Source: an uncultured Roseobacter sp. (GTDB lineage: Bacteria; Pseudomonadota; Alphaproteobacteria; Rhodobacterales; Rhodobacteraceae). From it: a stretch of DNA of 64,000 nucleotides. Position 1 is the stretch's first letter, and each line of letters starts with the position of its first letter. The stretch is taken from positions 310,001 through 374,000 of the forward strand of contig NZ_CANKYM010000001.1 in NCBI RefSeq assembly GCF_947488185.1, written 5' to 3'. The notes beneath the pieces are model-generated. The model did no database searches and had not been told where the DNA came from. It saw only the letters and a list, made by a program, of their open reading frames with translations. The translations under genes were made by a program, and so were the position numbers. Positions 47,571 through 57,245 of this stretch are shown piece after piece.

Positions 47571-50414
47571 TTATTCGGCAGCCTCGGCATAGTCCTCCAT
47601 CGGTGGGCAGGTGCACACGAGGTGCCGATCACCATAGACATTGTCGACGCGGTTCACCGGTGGCCAATATTTGTCGACCCGGAACGCGCCCGGCGGGAAA
47701 CACCCCTCTTCCCGGCTGTAGGGTCGATCCCAATCACCCACCAGATCTTCGACCGTGTGCGGTGCGTGTTTCAGCGGGTTGTTCTCGACATCCATTTCGC
47801 CTGCTTCCACCGCAGCAATCTCTGCCCGGATCGCCAGCATCGCATCACAGAACCGGTCAAGCTCCGCCTTGGTCTCGCTCTCCGTCGGCTCCACCATCAG
47901 CGTGCCCGCCACCGGCCAGCTCATGGTCGGCGCGTGAAATCCGCAGTCAATGAGCCGCTTGGCGATATCTTCCACGGTCACGCCCGCACTCTCATCAAAA
48001 GGCCGCACATCAATGATACACTCATGCGCCACCCGCCCCGTTGGCCCTTTGTAGAGCACGTCAAACGCGCCCTCGAGCCTCTGTGCGATGTAGTTGGCGT
48101 TCAGGATCGCGACCCGAGTCGCCTGCGTCAGCCCCTCTCCGCCCATCATCAGGCAATAGGCCCAGCTGATCGGCAGCAGCGACGGTGATCCGAAGGGAGC
48201 CGCTGACACCGCTCCTTCGCCGCCATTAGGCGCGCCTGGCAAATGCGGCACCAGATGCGCTTTCACGCCAATTGGCCCCATGCCCGGACCGCCGCCACCA
48301 TGCGGAATGCAGAAGGTCTTGTGCAAGTTCAAGTGGCTCACGTCCCCGCCCAGATCGCCGGGCCGCGACAGCCCGACCATCGCATTCATGTTCGCCCCGT
48401 CGATATAGACCTGCCCGCCATGCGCATGGGTGATCCGCGTGACCTCCGTGACCGTCTCCTCGAACACCCCATGGGTGGACGGGTAGGTGATCATGCAGCC
48501 TGCGAGGTTCTCGGAATGCTGCTCTGCCTTGGCGCGGAAGTCCTCCAGATCGATGTCACCGTTCGCCGCCGATTTCACAACCACGACTTTCCAGCCCACC
48601 ATCTGAGCGCTCGCCGGGTTGGTGCCATGCGCGCTCATCGGGATGAGACAAATGTTGCGATGTCCCTGCCCCTGCGCACGGTGATACCCGGCGATAGACA
48701 AGAGCCCCGCATACTCCCCCTGTGCGCCCGAATTGGGCTGCATGGAAATCGCATCGTAGCCTGTGATATCGCACAGTTTGGCACTCAAATCGTCGATCAT
48801 CTCCGCATACCCCTGCGCCTGATCGGCGGGGGCATAGGGATGGATCAGCGAAAACTCCCGCCAGCTGACCGGCATCATTTCGGCGGCGGAGTTGAGCTTC
48901 ATCGTGCAGGACCCCAGCGGGATCATCGCTCGGTCCAGCGCCAGGTCACGATCCGCCAGCCGCCGCATATAGCGCATCATCTCGGTCTCCGCCCGGTTCA
49001 TGTGGAAAATCGGGTGTGTCAGATACTTCGACGTCCGCAGCATCTCTTCGGGGAAGCGGTAGTCGGGGCGGAAATCCTCGTCCTTCCGATCAATCCCAAA
49101 GGCCCGCCAGACCGCTTCCAGCGTTGCAGGCTTGCAGCGCTCATCCAGCGTGATCCCCACACGGGCCTCTCCGACCGCGCGCAGGTTGATCCCCTCATCC
49201 ACGGCGGATTTCAGCACGGCCGCCTGCAACGGCCCCACATCCACCGTGATCGTGTCAAAACAGGCCTTTGGGTCCACCTTGAAACCTGCCGCTTCCAGCC
49301 CCTTGGCCAGACGCACGGTTTTCCGGTGAATGCGCTGTGCAATCGCGCGCAATCCTTCCGGCCCATGAAACACCGCATACATCGACGCCATGACAGCCAG
49401 CAACGCCTGCGCGGTACAGACATTCGATGTCGCTTTCTCGCGCCGAATATGCTGCTCGCGCGTCTGCAGGCTGAGCCGGTAGGCTCGGTTGCCATGCGCA
49501 TCGACCGAAACGCCGACAATCCGTCCGGGCATCGCGCGCTTGTAAGCGTCGCGGCAGGCCATATAGGCCGCATGGGGGCCGCCATAACCCTCGGGCACGC
49601 CGAAACGCTGAGTCGAGCCCACGGCGATATCGGCCCCCATCGCGCCGGGCTCCTTGAGCAGCGTCAGCGCCAGAGGATCGGCAGAGACCACGCCAATCGC
49701 ACCGTTGTCATGCAGCGCGGTCACGTGGTCGGTGAAATCATGCACATGGCCGTAGGTGCCCGGATACTGGAAAATCGCCCCGAAGACCGCCGACGCATCC
49801 ATCTTTGCGGGGTTGCCGACGATCACCTCGATCCCCAAGGGCGCGGCCCGCGTCTGCATCACCGCGATGTTCTGCGGGTGGCAATCGCGATCGACAAAGA
49901 ACGCCTTGGCCTTTGACTTCGCAACCCGCTGCGCCATGGTCATCGCCTCGGCGCAGGCCGTTGCCTCATCCAGCAGCGAGGCATTGGCGATCTCCAGCCC
50001 GGTCAGATCGCTGACCATGGTCTGGAAGTTCAACAGCGCCTCCAGTCGTCCTTGCGAAATCTCCGGCTGATAGGGCGTGTAGGCCGTGTACCACGCCGGG
50101 TTCTCCAGAATGTTCCGCTGGATCGCGGGCGGTGTGACCGTGCCGTGATATCCCTGCCCGATGAGCGAGGTCAGCACCTTGTTCTTGGCACCGGTCTTGC
50201 GCAGATGCTCCAGCACCTCGCGCTCCGACATCGCTTTGCCAAAATCCAGCGGCTCTTTCTGTTGGATCGCAGGCGGCAGCGTGTCGTCGATCAGCGCATC
50301 GAGTGAGGCCGCCCCGACAACGTCCAGCATCTCCGCCATCTCCACCGGAGACGGCCCGATATGCCGCCGGTTGGCAAAATCATATGGCAAATAGTCGGTT
50401 GGCTTGTACACCAT
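47571..50414 (-). CDS. gcvP: glycine dehydrogenase (decarboxylating), P protein
   Basis: Product of 947 residues, the fused full-length P protein. The pyridoxal-phosphate lysine is in [19 protein letters not shown] near residue 699, and the N-terminal half carries the duplicated transaminase-like fold. It decarboxylates glycine and loads the aminomethyl group on the H protein. It is the last gene of gcvT-gcvH-gcvP, controlled from the riboswitch at about 52.1 kb. Confidence 0.97.
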   Translation of the reverse strand: MVYKPTDYLPYDFANRRHIGPSPVEMAEMLDVVGAASLDALIDDTLPPAIQQKEPLDFGKAMSEREVLEHLRKTGAKNKVLTSLIGQGYHGTVTPPAIQRNILENPAWYTAYTPYQPEISQGRLEALLNFQTMVSDLTGLEIANASLLDEATACAEAMTMAQRVAKSKAKAFFVDRDCHPQNIAVMQTRAAPLGIEVIVGNPAKMDASAVFGAIFQYPGTYGHVHDFTDHVTALHDNGAIGVVSADPLALTLLKEPGAMGADIAVGSTQRFGVPEGYGGPHAAYMACRDAYKRAMPGRIVGVSVDAHGNRAYRLSLQTREQHIRREKATSNVCTAQALLAVMASMYAVFHGPEGLRAIAQRIHRKTVRLAKGLEAAGFKVDPKACFDTITVDVGPLQAAVLKSAVDEGINLRAVGEARVGITLDERCKPATLEAVWRAFGIDRKDEDFRPDYRFPEEMLRTSKYLTHPIFHMNRAETEMMRYMRRLADRDLALDRAMIPLGSCTMKLNSAAEMMPVSWREFSLIHPYAPADQAQGYAEMIDDLSAKLCDITGYDAISMQPNSGAQGEYAGLLSIAGYHRAQGQGHRNICLIPMSAHGTNPASAQMVGWKVVVVKSAANGDIDLEDFRAKAEQHSENLAGCMITYPSTHGVFEETVTEVTRITHAHGGQVYIDGANMNAMVGLSRPGDLGGDVSHLNLHKTFCIPHGGGGPGMGPIGVKAHLVPHLPGAPNGGEGAVSAAPFGSPSLLPISWAYCLMMGGEGLTQATRVAILNANYIAQRLEGAFDVLYKGPTGRVAHECIIDVRPFDESAGVTVEDIAKRLIDCGFHAPTMSWPVAGTLMVEPTESETKAELDRFCDAMLAIRAEIAAVEAGEMDVENNPLKHAPHTVEDLVGDWDRPYSREEGCFPPGAFRVDKYWPPVNRVDNVYGDRHLVCTCPPMEDYAEAAE

Positions 50415-50490
50415 CGCATCGCTCCTCTCGCGCGCTCTTCACGCGTCACCCTTCGTCAATTCTCAAACACCCGTTACGCCCCTCGGGCGC

Positions 50491-50850
50491 TCAGGCGATG
50501 AATTTCTTGTACCCCGCTTCATCCATGAATTCGTCCATCTGGCTGGCGTCACTCACCGACATCTTGAAGAACCACGCCTCACCCTGCGGATCCTCGTTCA
50601 CCATCCCGGGATTGTCCGTCAGTGCTGTGTTCACCTCGACGATCTCGCCATCGACAGGCGCCAAAATGTCGCTGGCCGCCTTCACGCTCTCGATCACCAC
50701 GACCTCCTCGTCCTTGCTGACCGTAATGCCATCATCCGGCAGTTCGACAAACACCACATCGCCCAGCTGCTCGGCCGCGTGGGTGGTGATGCCCACCACC
50801 ATCAAACCGTCTTCTTCGCGCAGCCACTCGTGCTCTTCGGTGAATTTCAT
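50491..50850 (-). CDS. gcvH: glycine cleavage system H protein
   Basis: Product of 119 residues with the lipoylation site IESVKAASD (Lys57). It shuttles the aminomethyl group between P, T and L proteins. The usual N terminus KFTEEHEWL is present. It lies 18 bases after gcvT and 76 bases before gcvP. Confidence 0.97.
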   Translation of the reverse strand: MKFTEEHEWLREEDGLMVVGITTHAAEQLGDVVFVELPDDGITVSKDEEVVVIESVKAASDILAPVDGEIVEVNTALTDNPGMVNEDPQGEAWFFKMSVSDASQMDEFMDEAGYKKFIA

Positions 50851-50868
50851 ATCTTGGTCTCCTGTTGA

Positions 50869-51993
50869 TTATCTCTTGAAATTGGCGGGCACAAACGGGA
50901 GCGCCGCAACGTCCACGGCCAAGCGCTTGCCCCGCACTTCGCCCCAAATCCGGGTGCCGACCTCGGCGTGCTCTGTGGTCACATATCCCATGGCCACCGG
51001 CCCCTCGACCGTGGGGCCAAAGCCACCTGACGTGACAGTGCCGATCTGCGCGCCGCACTCTTTGGCATCGAAAAGCTGCACGCCCTCGCGCATCGGCGCG
51101 CGGCCCTCGGGACGCAACCCGACCCGTTTGCGCGCCACGCCATTGGCAAATGCGTCGAGAACAACATCGGCCCCGGGAAAGCCTCCCGCCCGCGCACCAC
51201 CGGCCCGACGTATCTTTTGCACCGACCAGGTCAGGCCCGCCTCGACCGGTCCGGTCATCGCATCAATGTCATGTCCGTAAAGGCAAAGCCCGGCCTCCAG
51301 CCGCAGGGAGTCCCGCGCGCCCAGGCCAATCGGGGCGACACCGTGATGTGTCAGCAGACTGCGGACCAGCGTCTCCGCCTCATCCGCGGCCACAGAAATT
51401 TCAAACCCGTCCTCGCCGGTGTAACCGGAGCGCGAGGCCCAGACGGCATGGCCACAGAGGGCCAGATCAGCCACATCCATAAACCGCATTTCTGCGGCGC
51501 GTACATCCTGGTCCTCGATCACCGCCGCCGCCCTTGGGCCCTGCAGCGCGATCAGTGCGCGGTCCGTCAGCTCCGTCACTGAAATTTCATCCGGCAGGCC
51601 TGCCCGCATCCGCGCCACATCCTCTGCCTTGCAGGCCGCGTTCACAACGACAAACAGATCATCGCCGCGCCGCGCGAACATCAGGTCATCCTCAATCCCA
51701 CCGGCGTCATTGGTGAAGAGACCGTAGCGCTGCCGCCCGTCTTCCAGCCCCAGCACATCCATCGGGACCAGCGCCTCAAACGCCAGCGCCACCGCCTCCC
51801 ACGAGGGCCCGGACAGGATCACCTGCCCCATATGGCTGACGTCGAACAGCCCCGCCGCCGCGCGCGTGTGCAGATGTTCCTTCAACACGCCCATCGGGTA
51901 CTGCACAGGCATCGCATAGCCTGCAAAGGGCACCATCTTCGCGCCCAGCTCTACGTGCATATCATGCAACGGGGTCTGCGCAAATTCACTCAT
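50869..51993 (-). CDS. gcvT: glycine cleavage system T protein (aminomethyltransferase)
   Basis: Product of 374 residues. It transfers the methylene group from the H protein to tetrahydrofolate, releasing ammonia. Conserved segments include HMGQVILSGP near the N terminus and SGYTGEDGFEI in the folate-binding core; LGARDSLRLEAGLCLYGHD is typical of GcvT. It starts at 51993, about 80 bases downstream of the second glycine aptamer. Confidence 0.96.
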   Translation of the reverse strand: MSEFAQTPLHDMHVELGAKMVPFAGYAMPVQYPMGVLKEHLHTRAAAGLFDVSHMGQVILSGPSWEAVALAFEALVPMDVLGLEDGRQRYGLFTNDAGGIEDDLMFARRGDDLFVVVNAACKAEDVARMRAGLPDEISVTELTDRALIALQGPRAAAVIEDQDVRAAEMRFMDVADLALCGHAVWASRSGYTGEDGFEISVAADEAETLVRSLLTHHGVAPIGLGARDSLRLEAGLCLYGHDIDAMTGPVEAGLTWSVQKIRRAGGARAGGFPGADVVLDAFANGVARKRVGLRPEGRAPMREGVQLFDAKECGAQIGTVTSGGFGPTVEGPVAMGYVTTEHAEVGTRIWGEVRGKRLAVDVAALPFVPANFKR

Positions 51994-52071
51994 CCGACCT
52001 CTCCCTTAAAGCCGGTTCTGCGTGAGAATGGACCGGCATCAGATACACGCAAAACGCGCGCCCTAGATGCC

Positions 52072-52226
52072 CCCTCTGTCTTTTCGCCTGAGATCGTTAT
52101 CCCTTCGGCGGATGCCACATGGCACCTCTCTCCAGAGTTCTGCAATCCCGCACGGTCCGGTGGCCTGAGAGTTTCCGGGGCGGTTGCTCCTTCGGCACCG
52201 GCTTTGCAGCCGGTTCTCCCGGGCGG
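52072..52226 (-). promoter_or_regulatory. tandem glycine riboswitch (two gcvT-type aptamers)
   Basis: Read on the minus strand, aptamer 1 (about 52226-52142) contains GCCGAAGGAGCAACCGCCCC and ends CTCTCAGGC. Aptamer 2 (about 52133-52073) begins GGAGAGAGGTGCC, contains GCCGAAGGGATAACGATC and ends CTCAGGCGAAAAGACAGAG. These are the hallmark blocks of the glycine riboswitch, with the usual short linker. It lies directly ahead of gcvT and should switch on the gcvTHP operon when glycine is high. Confidence 0.93.
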
Positions 52227-52328
52227 GATGTGTCGGGACGGTATGCCAGCGTATGCGGTCTGGTCAAGATGTCTTGTGCCGCCCGCACCATAATGTTTGA
52301 GTGCGCGGGACTGCGCGAAAGACAGACC

Positions 52329-52919
52329 ATGAGCGATCCTTATTTCTTTGGCTATGGCAGCCTTGTGAACACCAAGAGCCACAGCTACCCCGACCCCCAT
52401 CCCGCCACGCTGAAGGGCTGGCGCCGCGCCTGGGTCGCCACGCCGCGATTCGGTGTGGTGCTACTCACTGGTGTGCCCGCCCCGGGTCACAGCATCCAAG
52501 GTCTCATCGCCGCTGTGCCGGGCGCTGATTGGGCAGCACTTGATGCCCGCGAAAGCGGCTATGCCCGCGTGCCCGCCCATGGCGATATCGACCACGCGCA
52601 TCCCGCCACGCCCGAGATCGCCGTCTATGCGGTGCAGCGGGAAAACATGCTCAGACGCAGCAATCAGATGATCCTGCTCAGCTATCTCGATATGGTGGTG
52701 CAGGGGTTCCACGAGGTCTTTGGCGAGGCCGGGGTGCAGGGGTTCTTTGACAGCACAGATGGCTGGGACACCCCGATCCTGAATGATCGGGCAGACCCCG
52801 TCTATCCACGTCACCAGCAACTGACCGAGCTGCAAACCGGGCTGGTGGACGACCACCTGAACCGGTTATCGGCGCAGGTGAAAGAGCGACATGAGGCGCC
52901 CCTGCCGCCCGAATTCTGA
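52329..52919 (+). CDS. gamma-glutamylcyclotransferase-like (AIG2/GGCT fold) protein
   Basis: Product of 196 residues. It opens with the fold signature YFFGYGSLVN, then RRAWVATPRF and IQGLIAAVPGADWAALDARE with the expected acidic residue. GGCT-fold proteins release 5-oxoproline or cyclise gamma-glutamyl amines; the exact substrate is unknown. Its last 54 bases overlap the 3' end of the convergent MATE gene. The start is ATG 52329 with a weak ribosome site. Confidence 0.83.
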   Translation: MSDPYFFGYGSLVNTKSHSYPDPHPATLKGWRRAWVATPRFGVVLLTGVPAPGHSIQGLIAAVPGADWAALDARESGYARVPAHGDIDHAHPATPEIAVYAVQRENMLRRSNQMILLSYLDMVVQGFHEVFGEAGVQGFFDSTDGWDTPILNDRADPVYPRHQQLTELQTGLVDDHLNRLSAQVKERHEAPLPPEF

Positions 52920-54272
52920 TTTTTTGACAGGCTCACTGTCTGCAGCAGCCTCGCGCATCACCCGCCCCGCCAGGATCCAGGCGATCACGCCAAAGATCAC
53001 GCCCGCCAGCGCCTGCCCGATCAGCACACCGGCAGGCCCGTACGCCCATGCGCCCAGCAGCACAAGGGGCACCATCCCCACGGTATTTCGGCCCCAGTTG
53101 AGGAAGGTCGAGTAAAACGGCCGCCCCATGTTGTTGAAGGCCGCGTTGCCCACGAAGAGCACCCCGTTGAAGAAAAACAAAAGCGACAGCGGGCCGCAAA
53201 AGAGGAATACCAGCTCGCGGGTAACGCCCGTTGCATCGAAGAGCGCCGCGATCTGGCTGCGTAGGCAGAAAAGGATGACCGAGACCAGCACGATTACGAT
53301 GGCCGTGAACAGCACCGCGTCGTTGAACCCGCGCCGCACGCGGTCGTGATCCCGGGCGCCGAAATTCTGTCCGAGGATGGGGCCCACGGCGCCCGAGAGG
53401 GCAAAGATGATCGCAAAGGCCAAGGGTGTCAGGCGCCCCACAATGGCCATGCCTGCCACTGCTGCCTCTCCGAACTGCGCCATGGTCCGGGTCACGATGG
53501 CTTGGCCCACCGGTGTGGCGATCTGGGTCAGGATAGCGGGCGCGGCGATGGCGAGGATAGGCCCCAAGTCGCGCAGCATCGGCCCCAGTTGAGGCCGCCC
53601 CAGCCCGCCATAAAACCGAATGATCGGGCGCAACGCCATCACCGCAATCGCCACATTCGCGGCGACCGAGGCGAGCGCGGCGCCCGTCAGCTCCAGCCCC
53701 AGCCCGAAGATCAGGATCGGGTCCAGTACCGCATTCACAAGTCCGCCCCAGATCGTGGCCATCATTGCACGCCGCGCATCGCCATGGGCCCGCAGGATGG
53801 CCCCGCCGATGATCCCGATCATCAGAAACGGCAACGCGGGCACCGTGATCCGCAGATAGGAGAGCGCCAGATCCGCCGTCTCTCCGGTCGCGCCCATGAG
53901 CGACACGAGCCACGGCAGGTTCACCCAGACCGCAGCGGCAAAACAGATCCCGAAGATCGCGCCATAGGCCAGCGCGTGGGTCTTGCGCGCCTCGGCCCTG
54001 GCGTGGTTGCCTTCTCCCAGGGCGCGCGCCACCAGCGCACCGGCGGCAACCGCCATGCCAATACCAAAAGACGTGTTGAAAAACAGGATCGCGGCGGCGT
54101 AGCCCACCGCGGCAGCCAACTCCTCCTTGCCCAGCATCGCGATGAAGATCATGTCGATGAAATCGACGGCAAAGACCGCCATCAGCCCGATCGAAAAAGT
54201 CGATGCCATGACGGAGATATGGGCAAAGAGATTGCCGGTCAGGAATTTTGCCTGCGCCTCAGCCATGGCCAT
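52866..54272 (-). CDS. MATE family efflux transporter
   Basis: Product of 468 residues with about twelve helices in two repeats. Typical segments are FSIGLMAVFAVDFIDMIFIA, GNHARAEARKTHAL and VGPILGQNFGARDHDRVRRG (the NorM-like loop). It would export cationic drugs or metabolites using Na+ or H+. The 3' end overlaps the cyclotransferase-like gene. ATGs at 54272 and 54266 are both possible. Confidence 0.92.
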   Translation of the reverse strand: MAMAEAQAKFLTGNLFAHISVMASTFSIGLMAVFAVDFIDMIFIAMLGKEELAAAVGYAAAILFFNTSFGIGMAVAAGALVARALGEGNHARAEARKTHALAYGAIFGICFAAAVWVNLPWLVSLMGATGETADLALSYLRITVPALPFLMIGIIGGAILRAHGDARRAMMATIWGGLVNAVLDPILIFGLGLELTGAALASVAANVAIAVMALRPIIRFYGGLGRPQLGPMLRDLGPILAIAAPAILTQIATPVGQAIVTRTMAQFGEAAVAGMAIVGRLTPLAFAIIFALSGAVGPILGQNFGARDHDRVRRGFNDAVLFTAIVIVLVSVILFCLRSQIAALFDATGVTRELVFLFCGPLSLLFFFNGVLFVGNAAFNNMGRPFYSTFLNWGRNTVGMVPLVLLGAWAYGPAGVLIGQALAGVIFGVIAWILAGRVMREAAADSEPVKKSEFGRQGRLMSLFHLRR

Positions 54273-54349
54273 CTGCCCGTCTCACGCTGCACCCGAGACT
54301 TGATCTTGCAGTTGGCGCAGACCCTAACCCGACAGGGACCCTAGGGAAC

Positions 54350-54374
54350 GGTGGCCTGAAGCCCACCTTACCTG
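54350..54374. repeat. repeat family B, copy 1 (after gltX stop)
   Basis: GGTGGCCTGAAGCCCACCTT hairpin element. The gltX stop codon lies within its right edge at 54368. On the minus strand it follows that stop directly. Confidence 0.65.
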
Positions 54375-55702
54375 CCAGCCGTGCGGGCCTTGATCACCTG
54401 CAAGAGCGGCATCAGGGCCGACATGTCAGGACCATGCGCCTGACCCGTCAGGGCCTTGCGCAGCGGCATGAAGAGCCCGCGCCCTTTGCGACCCGTGGCT
54501 TCCTTGACCGCTGCGGTCCATGTGCTCCACGTATGATCGTCAAACGGGGCTTCGGGCAGCAACTTCATGGCCTCAGCAACGAAATCCGCGTCCTCGGCGT
54601 CAATCTCCGGCGCCGCCCCGCTGTGCATCATCGTCCACCAACCCTGCAAATCGTGCAATGTGGTGATGTTCTCACGCGTGACCTCCCAGAACTGGGCGGC
54701 CTTGTCATCGGGCACACCGGCCCCGGCGATGGCCTCGGCCACCTCTGCCAGGGGCAGTCCCGCCAGATGCCGCGCGGTCAGCGGGAAGAGGTCCTGCTCA
54801 TCGAATTTCGTCGGGGCCGAGCCGAACCGCGTGATGTCAAAGCCGTCGATCAGTTCGGCCATATCGGCGCGCAGTTCCACCGGGTCCGAGGACCCCAACC
54901 GTGCCATCAGGCTGAGCAGCGCCATCGGCTGTACCCCCTGCGCGCGCAGGTCGCGCAGCGAGAGCGTGCCAAGGCGTTTGCTGAGCGCTTCGCCTTGTGG
55001 GCCAGTCAGCAGCGAGTGATGCGCAAAGCTGGGCACGGTGCCACCAAGCGCCTCGATGATCTGAATTTGCGTGGCCGTGTTGGTCACATGGTCCGATCCA
55101 CGTACCACGTGGGTCACGCCCATCTCGGTGTCATCGACCACTGAGGCCAGCGTATAGAGCACCTGCCCGTCCCCACGGATCAGCACCGGGTCGGACACGG
55201 AGGCCGCATCGATCGAGATATCGCCCAGGATGCCATCGGCCCACTCGATCCGCTGCTGATCCAGTTTGAAGCGCCAGACGCCCGCGCCCCGCTCTGCACG
55301 CAGCGCGTCTTTCTCCGCGTCGCTCAGCGCCAGCGCCGCCCGGTCATAGACCGGCGGCTTGCCCATGTTGAGCTGTTTTTTCCGCTTCAGGTCCAACTCG
55401 GTCGGTGTCTCGAAGGCCTCGTAAAAGCGCCCGATCTCACGCAGCTTGTCGGCGGCTTCCGCATAGCGATCCAGCCGCTCGGACTGCCGCTCCACCCGGT
55501 CCCAGTGCAGCCCCAGCCACTCCAGGTCCTGCTTGATCCCATCGACGTACTCTTCCTTGCTGCGCTCTGGATCGGTGTCGTCAATGCGCAGAATGAAGGT
55601 GCCGCCCGCCTTGCGCGCGATGAGGTAGTTCATCAGCGCGGTGCGCAGGTTGCCGATATGGATGTGCCCAGTGGGCGACGGGGCGAAACGGGTGGTGGTC
55701 AT
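54368..55702 (-). CDS. gltX: glutamyl-tRNA synthetase
   Basis: Product of 444 residues, the shorter GluRS type common in alphaproteobacteria. HIGH motif GHIHIGN near residues 12-18, then LRIDDTDPERS and the KMSKS equivalent ALSKRLG. It charges tRNA-Glu and, if discriminating ability is relaxed, perhaps tRNA-Gln; many alphaproteobacteria carry two GluRS copies. A family B repeat follows the stop. A further copy of gltX outside the window would be expected. Confidence 0.95.
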   Translation of the reverse strand: MTTTRFAPSPTGHIHIGNLRTALMNYLIARKAGGTFILRIDDTDPERSKEEYVDGIKQDLEWLGLHWDRVERQSERLDRYAEAADKLREIGRFYEAFETPTELDLKRKKQLNMGKPPVYDRAALALSDAEKDALRAERGAGVWRFKLDQQRIEWADGILGDISIDAASVSDPVLIRGDGQVLYTLASVVDDTEMGVTHVVRGSDHVTNTATQIQIIEALGGTVPSFAHHSLLTGPQGEALSKRLGTLSLRDLRAQGVQPMALLSLMARLGSSDPVELRADMAELIDGFDITRFGSAPTKFDEQDLFPLTARHLAGLPLAEVAEAIAGAGVPDDKAAQFWEVTRENITTLHDLQGWWTMMHSGAAPEIDAEDADFVAEAMKLLPEAPFDDHTWSTWTAAVKEATGRKGRGLFMPLRKALTGQAHGPDMSALMPLLQVIKARTAGR

Positions 55703-55762
55703 GCGTGTCTCCTGTTGCCTCGCGGGATGTCATAGGCGCTGGGATTTGTCCAGCGATGGGCC

Positions 55763-56173
55763 TTAGGTGGCAGTGACCGGCCAACGGCTTGCGAGATCGT
55801 CGAGACCAGCGCGCACGAGACGTTTCAACAACTCTGTGTCCACATCCTCGAGCTTGTTGATGTAGAGGCAGGATTTTCCCGTCTTATGCTTGCCCAAATC
55901 CGCGAGGATCGCACTGAAATCAGCGTATCCGGGCATGATGTAGACCGATAGCCTGGCCTTGCGGGGTGCAAAGCCGGTGGCGAAGAACGTGCCCGACCGG
56001 CCGGAGGCGTAGGTGTAGTCGTAGGTGCCATAGCCCAGCATACCCCCAGACCAGAGCCGCGGGGCCCAGCCGGTCACTTCGCGAAAGAGGCTGTCGAGCA
56101 CGCTGGCTTCCTCGTGCCGACGTTCGGGCGTTACCGCCGCCAGAAAAGTGGCTACCTCCACCGCCTCACTCAT
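55763..56173 (-). CDS. DUF1801 domain protein (YdhG-like)
   Basis: Product of 136 residues. The core reads VTGWAPRLWSGGMLGYGTYDYTY and ends LVRAGLDDLASRWP. DUF1801 proteins are small beta-alpha folds of unknown function. GAGGAGG sits seven bases upstream of ATG 56173; the longer open frame starting at 56278 overlaps the divergent gene and is not favoured. Confidence 0.82.
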   Translation of the reverse strand: MSEAVEVATFLAAVTPERRHEEASVLDSLFREVTGWAPRLWSGGMLGYGTYDYTYASGRSGTFFATGFAPRKARLSVYIMPGYADFSAILADLGKHKTGKSCLYINKLEDVDTELLKRLVRAGLDDLASRWPVTAT

Positions 56174-56276
56174 GATGCCTCCTCGCAAAAATATGATTGG
56201 CCGCAAACAGTTTTTCATGGGCACGTCGCATGTGCATACTACCTCAGAGAGCATCCAACAGGAAAGGAAAGTGATC

Positions 56277-57203
56277 ATGTCCGATCAGATCAAAGTCTCC
56301 CGCCGTGCGGCCCTTGCAGGCGCCGCCGCCCTGCCACTCGTTGCTGCTGCCGGTGCCACGCGCGCCGCGGCACCTATGATGGGGACTGCCATGTCGCCTT
56401 TTCATCGCATCAAGGTCGGTGGCTTCGACGTCACGACCCTGCTGGCCGGTACCCGCGCCGTCGAAGGGCCACACAACATATTCGGGTTGAACGTCGATGC
56501 GGATACTTTTGCTGCTGTCTCCGCTGAAGCCAATCTGCCCACTGATGTATCGCAGTTCTTTTTCACGCCCACCGTGGTCAACAGCGGGTCAGAGCTGGTG
56601 CTCTTTGACACCGGGCTTTCGGGGGCCGGCACAACCGCTGCGCTGGAAGCTGCGGGGTACACGGCGGACCAGATCGACGTGGTGGTCATCACGCACATGC
56701 ACGGCGACCACATCGGCGGCATGACTATGGAAGATGGCAGCCTGACCTATGGCAATGCGCGTTATGTGACGGGCCGCGCGGAGTTCGATGCCTGGGCCGC
56801 GCAGGACAACGATAATTTCAAGGCCAAGATTGCGCCGTTTGCCGAACAGTTCTCCTTCCTTGAGGACGGCGGTTCGGTCGCCTCCGGTCTGACCGCCATG
56901 GCAGCCTTCGGCCACACGCCGGGCCATATGACCTACATGGTCGAGGACGGTGGCACCCAGCTGGTGTTGGGAGCGGATTTCGCCAATCACTATGTCTGGT
57001 CGCTGGCGCATCCGGATTGGGAAGTGAAGTTCGATATGGACAAGGCTGCGGCGGCGGCCACGCGGCGGCGCATTCTGGACATGATGGCGACGGACAAGAC
57101 CGCCTTTGTCGGCTACCATATGCCCTGGCCCGGGATCGGCTATGTGGAGAAAGCGGGCGACGGCTTTGCCTATGTGCCGCACAGCTATCAGTTGATGTTG
57201 TAA
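56277..57203 (+). CDS. Tat-exported MBL-fold metallo-hydrolase
   Basis: Product of 308 residues with a twin-arginine leader (SRRAALAGAAALPLVAAAGA) and then a metallo-beta-lactamase fold. Metal motif THMHGDHIGG (residues 139-148), AFGHTPGHMTY, LVLGADFANHY and the late YHMPWPG are present. Substrates of this group include lactones and other esters; a quorum-quenching role is possible but only inferred. AAGGAAAG precedes ATG 56277. It is divergent from the DUF1801 gene, with about 100 bases between. Confidence 0.87.
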   Translation: MSDQIKVSRRAALAGAAALPLVAAAGATRAAAPMMGTAMSPFHRIKVGGFDVTTLLAGTRAVEGPHNIFGLNVDADTFAAVSAEANLPTDVSQFFFTPTVVNSGSELVLFDTGLSGAGTTAALEAAGYTADQIDVVVITHMHGDHIGGMTMEDGSLTYGNARYVTGRAEFDAWAAQDNDNFKAKIAPFAEQFSFLEDGGSVASGLTAMAAFGHTPGHMTYMVEDGGTQLVLGADFANHYVWSLAHPDWEVKFDMDKAAAAATRRRILDMMATDKTAFVGYHMPWPGIGYVEKAGDGFAYVPHSYQLML

Positions 57204-57217
57204 TGCGCTGTGGGGCG

Positions 57218-57242
57218 GTGGCCTGAAAGCCCACCTTACCTG
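57218..57242. repeat. repeat family B, copy 2
   Basis: CGGTGGCCTGAAAGCCCACC followed by TTACCTGC, in the 42-base gap between the convergent stops of the metallo-hydrolase and the esterase. Boundaries are accurate to about one base. Confidence 0.65.
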
Positions 57243-57245
57243 CTT

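Noticed and set aside
48243..49916. 557-codon open frame opposite gcvP
   Set aside because: Antisense shadow; rich in His/Arg/Pro, with no domain. gcvP is complete on the minus strand.
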